From Treponema vincentii F0403 (GTDB lineage Bacteria > Spirochaetota > Spirochaetia > Treponematales > Treponemataceae): a stretch of DNA of 64,000 bases. The stretch is taken from NCBI RefSeq assembly GCF_000412995.1, contig NZ_KE332514.1, positions 102,268 to 166,267 of the forward strand. The letters are read 5' to 3'. This document shows positions 34,727-43,814 of this stretch, piece after piece. The notes beneath the pieces were generated by a model. It did no database searches, was not told where the DNA came from, and worked only from the letters and a program-made list of their open reading frames with translations. Every line of letters begins with the position of its first letter. Within the stretch, counting starts at the first letter, position 1. A program made the position numbers and the translations under genes.

Positions 34727-36715
34727 ATGATTGAAAATCCGATAACAATACATCAAATAAACGGTGCCGAGTATTGCCTCCTTGCTTCGGGGATGGAACC
34801 TCGAGTATTTGCACATTCGGCTGCCGTCGATTATATTCACGATGTCTGTTTCCGCATTGCGCCCGACGGGACGGTGCAGGAGTTTTATCTTAACGAAACC
34901 CTTACGTTTTTTAATACGGAAAAAGGGCGGGAAGAGGTTGGAATTGTGCTGCCGCTGCGGGATGCCCGTCCGCTTATCGATTCGGTTTATACCGAGGCGC
35001 AAAAACTCCGCGAGGCTGAAACTTCGCTGCGGAGGCTGTACCGGCTTTTTTCGGGCTTTATCGCCGCGTATAAAAACGGTACGGTAAGCGAAGCTTTTTT
35101 CCGAGCAGCTATGTCTGCCCCCTTGTGTTTGCTGATCGAGGGAGGAACCGACGGCGGCGCTCAAGACCTTATCGTACTGCCGCCCCGATTAACGCTCCGC
35201 TGCGTTACTGCTGAGACTGCAGCAGCGCTTCGGTTTCATTATCCGTGGGTACATCCTGATGCGGAACGAGTGCCGCTTGACGATGCTGCGTCGTTTTTCT
35301 TAGCAACGCTCAGCTATGCCTGTATCACCGGAGCGCCGCCTTTTAACAGCGCCGCCGTCCCGTTTGCAGCGGTAGATGCCGGCGGACTTTGCGGCACCGG
35401 CAGCACTTGTAGAGGTGGCCTTCATAATGAAAACGACGGCGCAGCATATACGGTTGAGCGGAACAGCGGCGTGGCGGAACGGCTTGTGCAGAATATACGG
35501 GACGGCGTGTATGTGCCGGTAGAACTTCGCTGTCCGGCGCTGCTCCCGCGGTTTGCGCAGCTCATCGATTGCGGCTTAGCTGTAACCGCGGGGCAGGGGA
35601 GCGCTAAAGCCGCAGAACATACCGCTGTCAGAGCCGCCGGACATAAGAGCGCCAGCTTTGAAAAAACGGCGGACAGCGGCAATACGGATACGGCGGCGAA
35701 CCGCCGCACTGCGCCACAGCTGCCGCTTACGGAACAGCTCTGCAGCTATTGCGATGAATCGCTGCCGCTCTTCGCCGGCGGACGGCAGACCGGTGTACAG
35801 GCGCAGCAGACAGATGCGCTGAAAGGCGGCGGGCAGGCGCCGGCGGCGGAAGCACAAGCGGCGCTCAAGGCCTTTGTTCAAACGGCGCGGAAGCGTATCA
35901 CCCGCAAGCGTTTTTTTGTCCGCAACCGCGCAAAAATTGCGGCAGCGGCGGCAGTCTGTGTCGCGCTTATTGCCGTAACGGCGGCTATTGTGCAATATGT
36001 CCGGAAGCCGCCGGAGACGGCAGGTATGTCTGCCGAAGCGGTGGTGTACGGGTTTTATACCGCCGTCGGGACGCTCGATCAAACGGTAACCGGCGCTTAT
36101 ACCAAAAATAAAGCCGCCGCCTTATACGACGGCCTCATGGTGCATTTATACGTAACCGGAAAAACACGCGAAGCCTACGAGCGCAAAAAAATTTATTACA
36201 CGCCGCAGGAGTTCCTTAGTTTTTGTGAATCTGTACGGAGTGCCGATACCGTATACGCTGGAGATGCTTCAGTAGAGGAGAACGGATCGGACGCGAAGGA
36301 TGAGTTCGCTCGTTATAAAAAAGCGGTTATCGAATCGCTTAACGGGGGCTCCGTGTACGGTATTTCCGGCTTGGAGATTGTTTCCTCTGCTCAGGCCGGA
36401 TGGTTTGACGTGAAGTTTTATCACTGGCTGCCGATTTTTTCATCGGAAGAAGCTGAGGCGGCGGCAAAGGCTATGGAAAAAGCGCTTGAAGCTCCTGTAA
36501 GCGCGTCCAATGTGGAGCTTTCGGAGCGGGGTGCTTTTCCCGTACAGGTACTCTACAAACATGATCGGGTACAGGTGATAACGGAAAGGGACTGCTTTTT
36601 TATCGGAGCGATCGAATCGGTCGAAAGCACGGTTGTTGCCGATTCAAGCGATGCGCTGATAGAAGCATGCGCACTACCGCCCGCAGACAGGCCGGCCTAT
36701 TTAAAAGGATTGTAA
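34727..36715 (+). CDS. membrane protein with degenerate kinase-like N-terminal part
   Basis: A 662-residue protein of unknown function. Around residues 170-210 the text WVHPDAERVPLDDAASFFLATLSYACITGAPPF resembles the C-lobe of a Ser/Thr protein kinase (D-x-x-S-x-G-x-x-L-Y-x-x-x-T-G-x-P-P-F), and VQNIRDGVYVPVELRCPALL follows as in kinases. No HRD or DFG motif is visible, so it would be a pseudokinase. A low-complexity linker precedes one membrane helix (about 402-425) and a C-terminal NTF2-like part (VVYGFYTAVGTLDQ). It lies between the methyltransferase and tgt and is only 1 bp from tgt. The kinase resemblance is by eye. Confidence 0.6.
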   Translation: MIENPITIHQINGAEYCLLASGMEPRVFAHSAAVDYIHDVCFRIAPDGTVQEFYLNETLTFFNTEKGREEVGIVLPLRDARPLIDSVYTEAQKLREAETSLRRLYRLFSGFIAAYKNGTVSEAFFRAAMSAPLCLLIEGGTDGGAQDLIVLPPRLTLRCVTAETAAALRFHYPWVHPDAERVPLDDAASFFLATLSYACITGAPPFNSAAVPFAAVDAGGLCGTGSTCRGGLHNENDGAAYTVERNSGVAERLVQNIRDGVYVPVELRCPALLPRFAQLIDCGLAVTAGQGSAKAAEHTAVRAAGHKSASFEKTADSGNTDTAANRRTAPQLPLTEQLCSYCDESLPLFAGGRQTGVQAQQTDALKGGGQAPAAEAQAALKAFVQTARKRITRKRFFVRNRAKIAAAAAVCVALIAVTAAIVQYVRKPPETAGMSAEAVVYGFYTAVGTLDQTVTGAYTKNKAAALYDGLMVHLYVTGKTREAYERKKIYYTPQEFLSFCESVRSADTVYAGDASVEENGSDAKDEFARYKKAVIESLNGGSVYGISGLEIVSSAQAGWFDVKFYHWLPIFSSEEAEAAAKAMEKALEAPVSASNVELSERGAFPVQVLYKHDRVQVITERDCFFIGAIESVESTVVADSSDALIEACALPPADRPAYLKGL

Positions 36716-36716
36716 T

Positions 36717-37850
36717 ATGAGAGAACGGAAAAATATCTATACGCTTTTGCATCAGGACACGGGCTCCGCTGCCCGCGCGGGGGTGATAAGCCTGCCGCAC
36801 GGTACGGTACAGACTCCCGCGTTTATGCCGGTCGGGACGGCCGCGACGGTAAAAGGCATGACCAAAGATGACTTGCACGAAATAGGCTTTGAAATCATCT
36901 TGGCAAATACCTATCACCTTTTTTTGCGGCCGGGTATGGACGTTATCAAGCAGGCGGGCGGGCTGCACGGGTTTTCCGGTTGGAATAAAAACTTTTTGAC
37001 GGATTCAGGCGGGTCCCAAGTATTCTCGCTGTCTCAGCTGCGGAAAATCAAGGAAGAAGGCGTAACGTTTCAGAGCCATATCGACGGCAGCAGGCAGTTT
37101 TTAAGCCCTGAAATCGCGGTACAGGTGCAGGCCGCCTTTAATAGCGACATTCAAATGCAGCTTGATATCTGTTCTCCCTACGGTATTTCCAAGAAGGAAA
37201 CCGAAAAAGCTTTGACGCTGACAACGGCGTGGATGCAGCGGGCGGTACGGGAATGGGATCGCACCGAAGGGTACGAGGGAAGCCTTTTCCCGATTATACA
37301 AGGCGGCTTTTTTGAAGACCTCCGCCTCAGAAGTATCGAATCGATTATGGAATGCGATCCGCACGGCATTGCAATCGGCGGCCTTTCCGTCGGCGAGCCT
37401 GAGGAAGTATACAAGGAATTTTTAGCCTTTACCGCCGCGCATGTTCCCAAACATAAACCGCTCTATGTGATGGGAATCGGCACCCCCGATTATATTTTAG
37501 AGGCGGTAAAGAACGGCGTCGATATTTTTGACTGCGTACTCCCGTCGCGGAATGCCCGGAACGGAAACTTGTTTACCCGTACCGGCTCCATCTCAATTAA
37601 AAAGAAAGAATATGAATACGATTTCGGCCCAATCGATTCGAGCTGCTCCTGCAAGGTATGCCGGAATTACAGCCGCGCGTATCTGCGGCACCTGTTCCGC
37701 TGTAAGGAGATTCTGTATTCGATGCTTGCAACCTACCACAACTTAGCATTTCTCCATCGAATGGTTGCCGAAATCAGGGAGTCAATTACCGAAGATCGCT
37801 TTTCGGAATACTATCGCAGCTTCTTGAAAGATTATTATGGAAGAATTTAG
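36717..37850 (+). CDS. tgt: queuine/preQ1 tRNA-ribosyltransferase
   Basis: A 377-residue enzyme that exchanges guanine 34 of Asp, Asn, His and Tyr tRNAs for preQ1. The catalytic aspartate lies in LTDSGGSQVFSL near residue 96. DCVLPSRNARNG near 270 holds the second aspartate, and SCSCKVC (with the later CNYSRAYLRHLF-type helix) carries the zinc ligands near 309-335. The length matches the family. AAAGGA in the end of the preceding gene is the ribosome site. The TAA of that gene and this ATG are 1 bp apart, so the genes are translationally linked. No other queuosine gene is in the window. Confidence 0.93.
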   Translation: MRERKNIYTLLHQDTGSAARAGVISLPHGTVQTPAFMPVGTAATVKGMTKDDLHEIGFEIILANTYHLFLRPGMDVIKQAGGLHGFSGWNKNFLTDSGGSQVFSLSQLRKIKEEGVTFQSHIDGSRQFLSPEIAVQVQAAFNSDIQMQLDICSPYGISKKETEKALTLTTAWMQRAVREWDRTEGYEGSLFPIIQGGFFEDLRLRSIESIMECDPHGIAIGGLSVGEPEEVYKEFLAFTAAHVPKHKPLYVMGIGTPDYILEAVKNGVDIFDCVLPSRNARNGNLFTRTGSISIKKKEYEYDFGPIDSSCSCKVCRNYSRAYLRHLFRCKEILYSMLATYHNLAFLHRMVAEIRESITEDRFSEYYRSFLKDYYGRI

Positions 37851-37960
37851 AGCTTGTGAATAAGGCATTGCGAAAGAGTGGAGCACTCCATATACCGCTA
37901 TGAACGGTGGCGGTACTGGGTCGGGGTATGTTGATTATATTTGTAAATAATGAAATAATA

Positions 37961-37984
37961 CATACTAAGGTATGCATAAGTATG
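37961..37984 (+). promoter_or_regulatory. palindromes upstream of the antitoxin gene, possible operator
   Basis: CATAC-TAAG-GTATG (37961-37974) is followed at once by CATA-AG-TATG (37975-37984), just before the ribosome site of the DinJ-like antitoxin. RelB/DinJ antitoxins repress their own operons through such adjacent palindromes. The role is inferred from position. Confidence 0.5.
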
Positions 37985-37993
37985 GAGATGTAT

Positions 37994-38281
37994 ATGGCCA
38001 ATGCAACATTAGTACAGTTAAAAGTCGATAGAGAAATTAAAGAAGATGTTTCAAGAATATATGAAAATTTGGGCTTGGATTTACCGACTGCAATAAGGAT
38101 TTTTTTCAAGAAAAGTATTGCTGTGGGAGGCTTGCCGTTTGAATTACGAGAAGAAAATAACAGATGGCAACTATATGATCAAGTTCGAAAAAGTATTCAA
38201 GAAAATAATGTTCCTGAAATGTCGCTGGAAGAAATAAATGCAGAAATTGCCGAAACCAGAAAGCAGGCATTTCACGAATGA
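37994..38281 (+). CDS. RelB/DinJ-family antitoxin
   Basis: A 95-residue protein with the N-terminal ribbon-helix-helix strand MANATLVQLKVDREIKEDV. The DinJ hallmark GLDLPTAIRIFFKKSIAVGGLPFEL follows, then a charged C-terminus that would cover the toxin. The ATG at 37994 follows GGAGA; the longer frame from 37907 is not supported. It should bind its own promoter DNA and neutralise the next gene's product, with which it overlaps by 4 bp (ATGA). Confidence 0.85.
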   Translation: MANATLVQLKVDREIKEDVSRIYENLGLDLPTAIRIFFKKSIAVGGLPFELREENNRWQLYDQVRKSIQENNVPEMSLEEINAEIAETRKQAFHE

Positions 38282-38712
38282 AAAAATATGTTGTTGTTGA
38301 TACAAATGTTTTAGTTTCAGCCTTGATAACACGAAATGAAAATGCCTCGACTGTAAAAATATTACGATATCTCTCTCAAAATAAAATAGTGCCGGTATAT
38401 TCTTCGGATATAGTAAAAGGATACTATGAAGTGTTGAGAAGAGAAAAATTTAAGTTATCTGAGGAAATTGTATCGGCTGTAATACACGATATAGTCACTA
38501 ATGGATTAGAAGTAACAGATATTGTTGAAGTTAAGGAAGAAATGCCGGATCCGAAAGATGTGGTATTTTATGCAGTTACATTGACAACAAAGGATAAAGG
38601 GACATTCTTGGTTACAGGGAATGGAAAGCATTTTCCGGTAAAATCTTTTATAGTAACACCGGCTGAATTAGTGGATATACTTGAAAAAAATTATGGAAAG
38701 AAAACAACTTAA
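38278..38712 (+). CDS. PIN-domain toxin
   Basis: A 144-residue PIN-family nuclease of the putative toxin group TIGR00305. The N-terminal acidic residue is Asp8 in VVVDTNVLVSAL; further conserved acidic residues are the Glu of YYEVLRR (near 51) and the aspartates in DPKD (near 98-101). It is likely a magnesium-dependent RNase that cuts tRNA or rRNA. DinJ-type antitoxins more often pair with RelE-fold YafQ toxins, so this is a mixed pair. Its end overlaps the moaC start by 20 bp. Confidence 0.83.
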   Translation: MKKYVVVDTNVLVSALITRNENASTVKILRYLSQNKIVPVYSSDIVKGYYEVLRREKFKLSEEIVSAVIHDIVTNGLEVTDIVEVKEEMPDPKDVVFYAVTLTTKDKGTFLVTGNGKHFPVKSFIVTPAELVDILEKNYGKKTT

Positions 38713-39172
38713 TCACTTTGACTCCTCCGGTAAAGCCGTAATGGTGGATGTTGCCGGCAAGGATGAGACAAAAAGAATAGCGGTTACGCACGGTTTTATC
38801 AGCATGAGCGCGGAGGCCTTTCTTGCGGTGCGGGAAGGCAGCGTCAAAAAAGGCGATGTGTTGGGAATTGCGCGGGTTGCCGGAATTATGGCGGTAAAAA
38901 AGACGCCGGAGCTTATCCCCCTCTGCCATACGCTGCAGGTTACGAGCGCCGGTATTGACTTTACCCTGCACGAAGCGGAATGTAAAATCGAGGCTGTATG
39001 TACGGTCGGCGCTACCGGACGGACGGGCGTTGAGATGGAAGCGCTGACGGGTGTTTCCGCCGCGTTGCTGACGATATACGATATGTGCAAGGCGCTGGAT
39101 CGTTCGATGTGTATATCGGGAATAGAACTTTTGAAGAAAGACGGTGGAAAGAGCGGCCTCTATGAAAGATAG
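38693..39172 (+). CDS. moaC: cyclic pyranopterin monophosphate synthase accessory protein MoaC
   Basis: A 159-residue enzyme of the first stage of molybdopterin synthesis, acting with MoaA to form cyclic pyranopterin monophosphate from GTP. NHFDSSGKAVMVDV at the N-terminus, KKGDVLGIARVAGIM, IPLCHTLQVT with the active-site histidine, and GRTGVEMEALTGV are all intact. A TTG at 38681 is also in frame, but the ATG fits the family start. Its beginning lies inside the PIN toxin gene and its end overlaps moaA by 11 bp. The partner moaA looks inactive. Confidence 0.9.
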   Translation: MERKQLNHFDSSGKAVMVDVAGKDETKRIAVTHGFISMSAEAFLAVREGSVKKGDVLGIARVAGIMAVKKTPELIPLCHTLQVTSAGIDFTLHEAECKIEAVCTVGATGRTGVEMEALTGVSAALLTIYDMCKALDRSMCISGIELLKKDGGKSGLYER

Positions 39173-40022
39173 GTTCCTGCGGGAAATCGATTATATCAGA
39201 ATATCCGTAACCGACCGGTGTAATTTCAGGTACCGTTACTGTATGCCCGCTCAAGGAGTCGGATTTATTCCGCATGATCAAATTCTCAGGTTTGAGGAGA
39301 TTATCAGGATAGGCCGGTTACTTCCTCGGATCGGTATCAAACATATCAAAATTACCGGCGGCGAACCGCTGGTTAGAAAGGGCGTGTGTGCTCTTATCAA
39401 GGATTTAAAAGCGCTTGAAGGCATTGAGCAGGTTACACTGACGACAAACGGGTATCTGCTTGAACAGGCGGCCGAGAAGCTAAAAGAGGCGGGGATAGAC
39501 GCGGTCAATGTCAGTGTCGATACGGTCAATAGAGAAAACTTTACGAAGATATGCCGCAAAGACGGGCTGGCAGAGGTGCTGCGCGGAATAGACACGGCGC
39601 AGGAACTGGGTATCGCCCTCAAGGTGAATACCGTCGTCAGCGGGAACAGCACGCTGGCAGAATTGCTCGATGTGCTCGATTTTTTTTCACGCAAAGGTAT
39701 CACGGTGCGGTTTATAGAGCTGATGCCCATCGGTATCGCGGAACGGACGAGGGTAACAAATGCGGACTTATTCAATTTGATTAAGCGGCATCATCCCGAT
39801 ATTAAAAAAGATGATTTTAGAAGCAACGGCCCCGCGCAGTATTATCGGTTCGGAGACGGTAAACGGGTCGGTTTTATTTCGGCGGTACACGATGTTTTTT
39901 GTTCTTCGTACAATCGGGTACGGCTGACTGCTGAAGTGGTCATCAAGCCCTTCACACCATGGGCGAATGTATTATGCCGACAAACGGAATATTCGCGAAA
40001 GTGCTTACAGGCGGACTTTTAA
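39162..40022 (+). pseudogene. moaA: decayed moaA (radical SAM GTP 3',8-cyclase)
   Basis: The frame encodes a MoaA-like protein to about residue 256, but key residues are lost. The N-terminal cluster motif should be C-x3-C-x2-C; here it reads CNFRYRYC (residues 20-27), with Tyr24 (TAC at 39231-39233) in place of the second cysteine. The C-terminal motif reads FCSSYNRVRLTAE, with Tyr250 (TAC at 39909-39911) in place of the next cysteine. After LTAE the sequence leaves MoaA and runs, out of frame, into a MOSC-domain remnant, so the third cysteine is absent too. The middle (KITGGEPLVRKG) is well kept, suggesting recent decay. MoaA function is very unlikely. Confidence 0.8.
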
Positions 40023-40057
40023 AAACCGGAGACGAAATAACCGTGCGGAACAGCTGA
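39945..40057 (+). pseudogene. C-terminal remnant of a MOSC-domain gene
   Basis: In another frame, 39945-40057 reads HTMGECIMPTNGIFAKVLTG, then LLKTGDEITVRNS and a stop. This is the typical end of a MOSC-domain protein linked to molybdenum-cofactor use. No upstream part exists; it joins the broken moaA directly. The junction is probably near 39936-39956. It points to a deletion that fused moaA with a downstream MOSC gene. Confidence 0.7.
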
Positions 40058-40147
40058 ACCCGCTGTTGAACACGCACTGTTTTATGCAGTAAGGCTCTTT
40101 GAAAAAATTTGATGCATTTGTCTTACTCCAATCCCGCGTAATACTGA

Positions 40148-40176
40148 TTGTTATATTTTACCGCTTATGCTACAAT
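40148..40176 (+). promoter_or_regulatory. predicted promoter of the binding lipoprotein and chemoreceptor genes
   Basis: TTGTTA (40148-40153) and TACAAT (40171-40176) are 17 bp apart. The start codon of the lipoprotein gene lies 40 bp downstream, preceded by AAGGTG. Confidence 0.65.
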
Positions 40177-40215
40177 ACGCCGAAAATTTTTAACACAAAA
40201 TATCAAGGTGCTGTA

Positions 40216-41541
40216 ATGAAGAAATTTTTTCACGGTTTATTGCAAAGTAATTTGCTTATGCTGCTCGCTCTCTCGGCGGTTTTGTTTATGGGATGTATGA
40301 ATAGCAAAACGGCCGATGCAGCTGCGGAAATTGAATTTTGGTCGTTTCCTAATTTTACCTCCGACACCGGTATTGAAGGCGATTTTGAGAAAAGTTTGAT
40401 CGCGGCGTTTGAAAAAGAAAATCCTTCAATCAAAGTGCATTTTACGTTGATCGGTTTTACCGATGGGGCTGAAAAAATTGAAAAAGCCATAGCCGAAGGT
40501 AAGGCGCCCGATATTATCTATGATGCCCCCGGCCGTATTATCGGATGGGCGGGAAGAGGTTTACTGGAACCTCTTGACGATGTGCTTGCGACGGAAAAAC
40601 CGTATATCACTACCGAACTTTTGACCGTTTCCGCCGGTAAAGACAGACGCACTTATATGTATCCGATGCACGAAGGCGCTTTTTCTATGGCGTTTAATAA
40701 GGAAATGCTCGAAGACCTGCGCCTTATTGATTTACTGCCCTATAAGCGGAGAGACCGTCAGTGGACTGTTGAAGAATATGAACGGCTTTTAACCGCACTG
40801 AAAGAGCGGCTTCCTGCAGAAACCGTCCCGGGCGTTTTCTATTATAAAAATATGGGCGGCGATCAAGGTACGCGGGCATTTTTGGTTAACCTGTACGGCA
40901 ATGCGAATCTTTTAAACGGAGATTATTCCAGTTATATTTACAATTCCGCCCAAGCAGTGCGCAATGTGAATTGGACGGTGCGTGCTATGAAACAAGGCCT
41001 CTTGCTCGACGGAAAGGATCTTACCTCAAACGATGCCATTTCGATGTTCGTTTCCGGAAAAGCTGCTCATACCATTCTTTATTCGCCTCAGCTTAATAAA
41101 ATGAATGACGGCAAACGGCAATATAAAGGGAAGAATTTTACACCGATCTATATGCCGTTTCCGAATGACTCCGGTGCACCTCTACTTGAATTTTTAGCGG
41201 GCGGCGCCTGCGTTTTTAAAAACGGTAATGCAAATAAAGTTAAGGCGGCAAAAAAATTCCTGCACTTTGCCGCTACCGACGAGGTATGGGCTCCGAAACT
41301 TATCAACGCGACAGGCGGTTTTCCTGCAAGCTCTAAAATTCAAATTGAAACGGAAGATGCCGAAATACTCTATAATTCAGTGCTCCAGCGATTTTTCGGA
41401 CAGTATTACAATAACATTACCGGCTTTGCGCAGATGCGTGAATATTGGAATGCACTCTTAAAAGAAACCGCTTCGGGAAGTGATGTTCAAGCTGCGCTGA
41501 ACCGCTTTGTGCGGAATTCCAACGCTACGCTGAAAGAATAA
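40216..41541 (+). CDS. sugar-type ABC extracellular solute-binding lipoprotein
   Basis: A 441-residue lipoprotein (lipobox LFMGC near residue 24) of the SBP type 1 family. [14 protein letters not shown] opens the mature part. [28 protein letters not shown] forms the hinge region, and [23 protein letters not shown] is the typical C-lobe helix. It binds a sugar-like ligand outside the inner membrane. No permease or ATPase lies next to it. A chemoreceptor gene starts 14 bp downstream, so it may present ligand to that receptor. The longer frame from 40099 is not used. Confidence 0.82.
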   Translation: MKKFFHGLLQSNLLMLLALSAVLFMGCMNSKTADAAAEIEFWSFPNFTSDTGIEGDFEKSLIAAFEKENPSIKVHFTLIGFTDGAEKIEKAIAEGKAPDIIYDAPGRIIGWAGRGLLEPLDDVLATEKPYITTELLTVSAGKDRRTYMYPMHEGAFSMAFNKEMLEDLRLIDLLPYKRRDRQWTVEEYERLLTALKERLPAETVPGVFYYKNMGGDQGTRAFLVNLYGNANLLNGDYSSYIYNSAQAVRNVNWTVRAMKQGLLLDGKDLTSNDAISMFVSGKAAHTILYSPQLNKMNDGKRQYKGKNFTPIYMPFPNDSGAPLLEFLAGGACVFKNGNANKVKAAKKFLHFAATDEVWAPKLINATGGFPASSKIQIETEDAEILYNSVLQRFFGQYYNNITGFAQMREYWNALLKETASGSDVQAALNRFVRNSNATLKE

Positions 41542-41555
41542 AATTACGGGAGAAT

Positions 41556-43691
41556 ATGATGATGGCACACACTGCTTCGGGTGCGCAGAGAGGCACTTCA
41601 TTTTTTTCAATCAGAAATAAAATGATAACCTCTTTTGCATTTTTTTCGGTTTTTATTTTACTGATTGTTTATATTGTTGCGGTATATCTTGCATCCGTTT
41701 CCCTCATGAATAATACCGAATATTTTTTAAAGGAATTGGTTAAAAGCTCTTCAAAAGTTTTGGACGAACGCTCTCAAGCATTATTCGGAAAACTGGAAGC
41801 TTTTTCAAATCTACCTGCCGTTCAGGATGAAACGGTATCATACCAAGAAAAAATAGAATTATTTAAAAATGAAATTCAAATGCAAAAACAGCGCGGTTGG
41901 CTTAGCTTCGGTATCAGCGGTCTTGACGGTATGCTCTATCGGACTGATAACACGGTTGAAAGGATTTCAAATACCGATTGGTTCCAATCGGCACGTAAAG
42001 GGAAATATGTTATTACGGAACCTGTACAGTCCTCTTCCGACCGGAGGTATATTTTCATCGTCGCAATTCCCGTGCGGGATTTACAAGGAAAAATTACCGG
42101 CGTTATCAATGCTACCGTCTTGGGTGATGCGCTTTCAAATTTGATAAGCGATATTATTGTCGGCGAAACGGGAACTGCATATCTGGTCAGTTCGTCCGGT
42201 ACTATTTTAGGAAACAGACGCCCTGAAATTCTCTATAAAAGTATCTACAGCGAAATAATCGGAAGCGACACAAGTGTGTTCGCACAGTTTCTTAAACAAT
42301 CGCTTGCTTCTCATAAATCTTCAGTCAATGTATCGGAAATAAAAGGAACGCAGTCTATATCCGCCGTCGCTTCGATGAGGTATGCGGATTGGACGCTCCT
42401 TTTAACGGCGCCCGTGTCGGAGTTTATGGCGGAGAACGTTTCAAATCTGATAAAAACGTTTATTCTTATCGCGTTAATTCAATTGGTAGTTGCCATAGCG
42501 CTTGGATTCTATATTGCACGGAATATTACCCGCCCGATCAATCACGTTATCGCAGCACTTAGGAATATTGCACAAGGTGAGGGAGACCTTACGATAGAAT
42601 TACCTGCAAGCGGTAAAGATGAAACGAGTGTGCTGTCGGCGTACTTTAATCAGACTATTGCTAAATTGAGAAACTCAATTCAAAGGGTAGGAACGGACTC
42701 CCGTGAGATGGAATCCGTCGGTTCAGATCTCGAAAGCAACATGATGTCAGTCAGCCAAGTGGTTTCAAATATTACCGCCGGTATTGACGACTTGAAAAAA
42801 CGGTTTGTCGAACAGGAAGAAAGCGTATCCGGTACGGCTGCCGCTATCGAGCATATCATAACAACGCTGCGGCTGCTGGATGAGAGTATCGGTAAGCAGG
42901 CCGCTATGGTCGATGAATCCTCCGCATCCTTTGATAAGATGTCGCACAGTATCGATACCGTAGGTGAAAACGTCGTAGAAACCAGAGAGGTTATCCGCAA
43001 TCTTTCTGCGGCTACGAATGACGGCCGCGAAACGCTGGTAAAAGCAAATGAGGTATCGCAGCGGATATCGGAAGCATCGGGCGATTTGATCGAGGCCGGC
43101 GCCGTAATCGAAAATATCGCGAGTCAAACGAACCTGCTTGCAATGAACGCTGCAATCGAGGCTGCACATGCGGGAGAAGCCGGTAAGGGATTTGCTGTTG
43201 TTGCCTCCGAGATTAGAAAGCTTGCAGAAGAATCCAGTACGCAAGGTAAAAAAATTTCCATCACTTTGAAAAATCTTTCTGTTGAAATCGATACGCTTGC
43301 GAGTGCTGCTGCCGGCGCCGTTGAAAAGTTTAATATCATTTCCAGCTATTCCAAAGGATTAAGTACCTCTATTGAAGGAGTAGTGCAGGCAATGGATGAG
43401 CAGGAAGAAAATGGAAAAATTATCTGGGGCATCATCAACGATGTTACCGGCGTAACAAATGAAGTAAAGAGCGGTTCCGGCGATATGCTTGCCGATGGCG
43501 AAAAGGTTGTTTCGGCAACGAAACGGTTGGATGACTTAACACGCATTTTACGGGAAAATATAGAGGATATCGCCTCGCAGACTGAACTGATCAACGAGGC
43601 TGCCCAAGAGTCTCTTGAAATTGCTGTCAAAAATAAGCAAAGTATAGACGGTCTTGTCTTGGAAGTAGGCAAGTTTAAAACCGAAAGATAA
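41556..43691 (+). CDS. methyl-accepting chemotaxis protein
   Basis: A 711-residue chemoreceptor. A membrane helix near 24-48 and a second near 300-325 enclose a periplasmic dCACHE-type sensor domain ([19 protein letters not shown], then [20 protein letters not shown]). HAMP follows ([25 protein letters not shown]). The long signalling hairpin has its tip around 525-560, where [20 protein letters not shown] is the CheA/CheW contact. Three ATGs lie in tandem at the start (41556, 41559, 41562). It is cotranscribed with the binding lipoprotein just before it and ends at a strong terminator. Confidence 0.92.
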   Translation: MMMAHTASGAQRGTSFFSIRNKMITSFAFFSVFILLIVYIVAVYLASVSLMNNTEYFLKELVKSSSKVLDERSQALFGKLEAFSNLPAVQDETVSYQEKIELFKNEIQMQKQRGWLSFGISGLDGMLYRTDNTVERISNTDWFQSARKGKYVITEPVQSSSDRRYIFIVAIPVRDLQGKITGVINATVLGDALSNLISDIIVGETGTAYLVSSSGTILGNRRPEILYKSIYSEIIGSDTSVFAQFLKQSLASHKSSVNVSEIKGTQSISAVASMRYADWTLLLTAPVSEFMAENVSNLIKTFILIALIQLVVAIALGFYIARNITRPINHVIAALRNIAQGEGDLTIELPASGKDETSVLSAYFNQTIAKLRNSIQRVGTDSREMESVGSDLESNMMSVSQVVSNITAGIDDLKKRFVEQEESVSGTAAAIEHIITTLRLLDESIGKQAAMVDESSASFDKMSHSIDTVGENVVETREVIRNLSAATNDGRETLVKANEVSQRISEASGDLIEAGAVIENIASQTNLLAMNAAIEAAHAGEAGKGFAVVASEIRKLAEESSTQGKKISITLKNLSVEIDTLASAAAGAVEKFNIISSYSKGLSTSIEGVVQAMDEQEENGKIIWGIINDVTGVTNEVKSGSGDMLADGEKVVSATKRLDDLTRILRENIEDIASQTELINEAAQESLEIAVKNKQSIDGLVLEVGKFKTER

Positions 43692-43723
43692 GTAAAACTT
43701 CCGATTTTTTGAGGGAATAGCAT

Positions 43724-43758
43724 AAAAAGTACCGTCTGAAATATCGCCGGTACTTTTT
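43724..43758 (+). terminator. rho-independent terminator after the chemoreceptor gene
   Basis: AAAAAGTACCG (43724-43734) and CGGTACTTTTT (43748-43758) form an 11-bp stem ending in a T-run. It separates the chemoreceptor from the TRAP transporter genes. Confidence 0.85.
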
Positions 43759-43814
43759 ATCTCCAGTTTGATGTGTAAACTGGGGTATTTTTAGGGTATT
43801 TTATAGGAGATACT

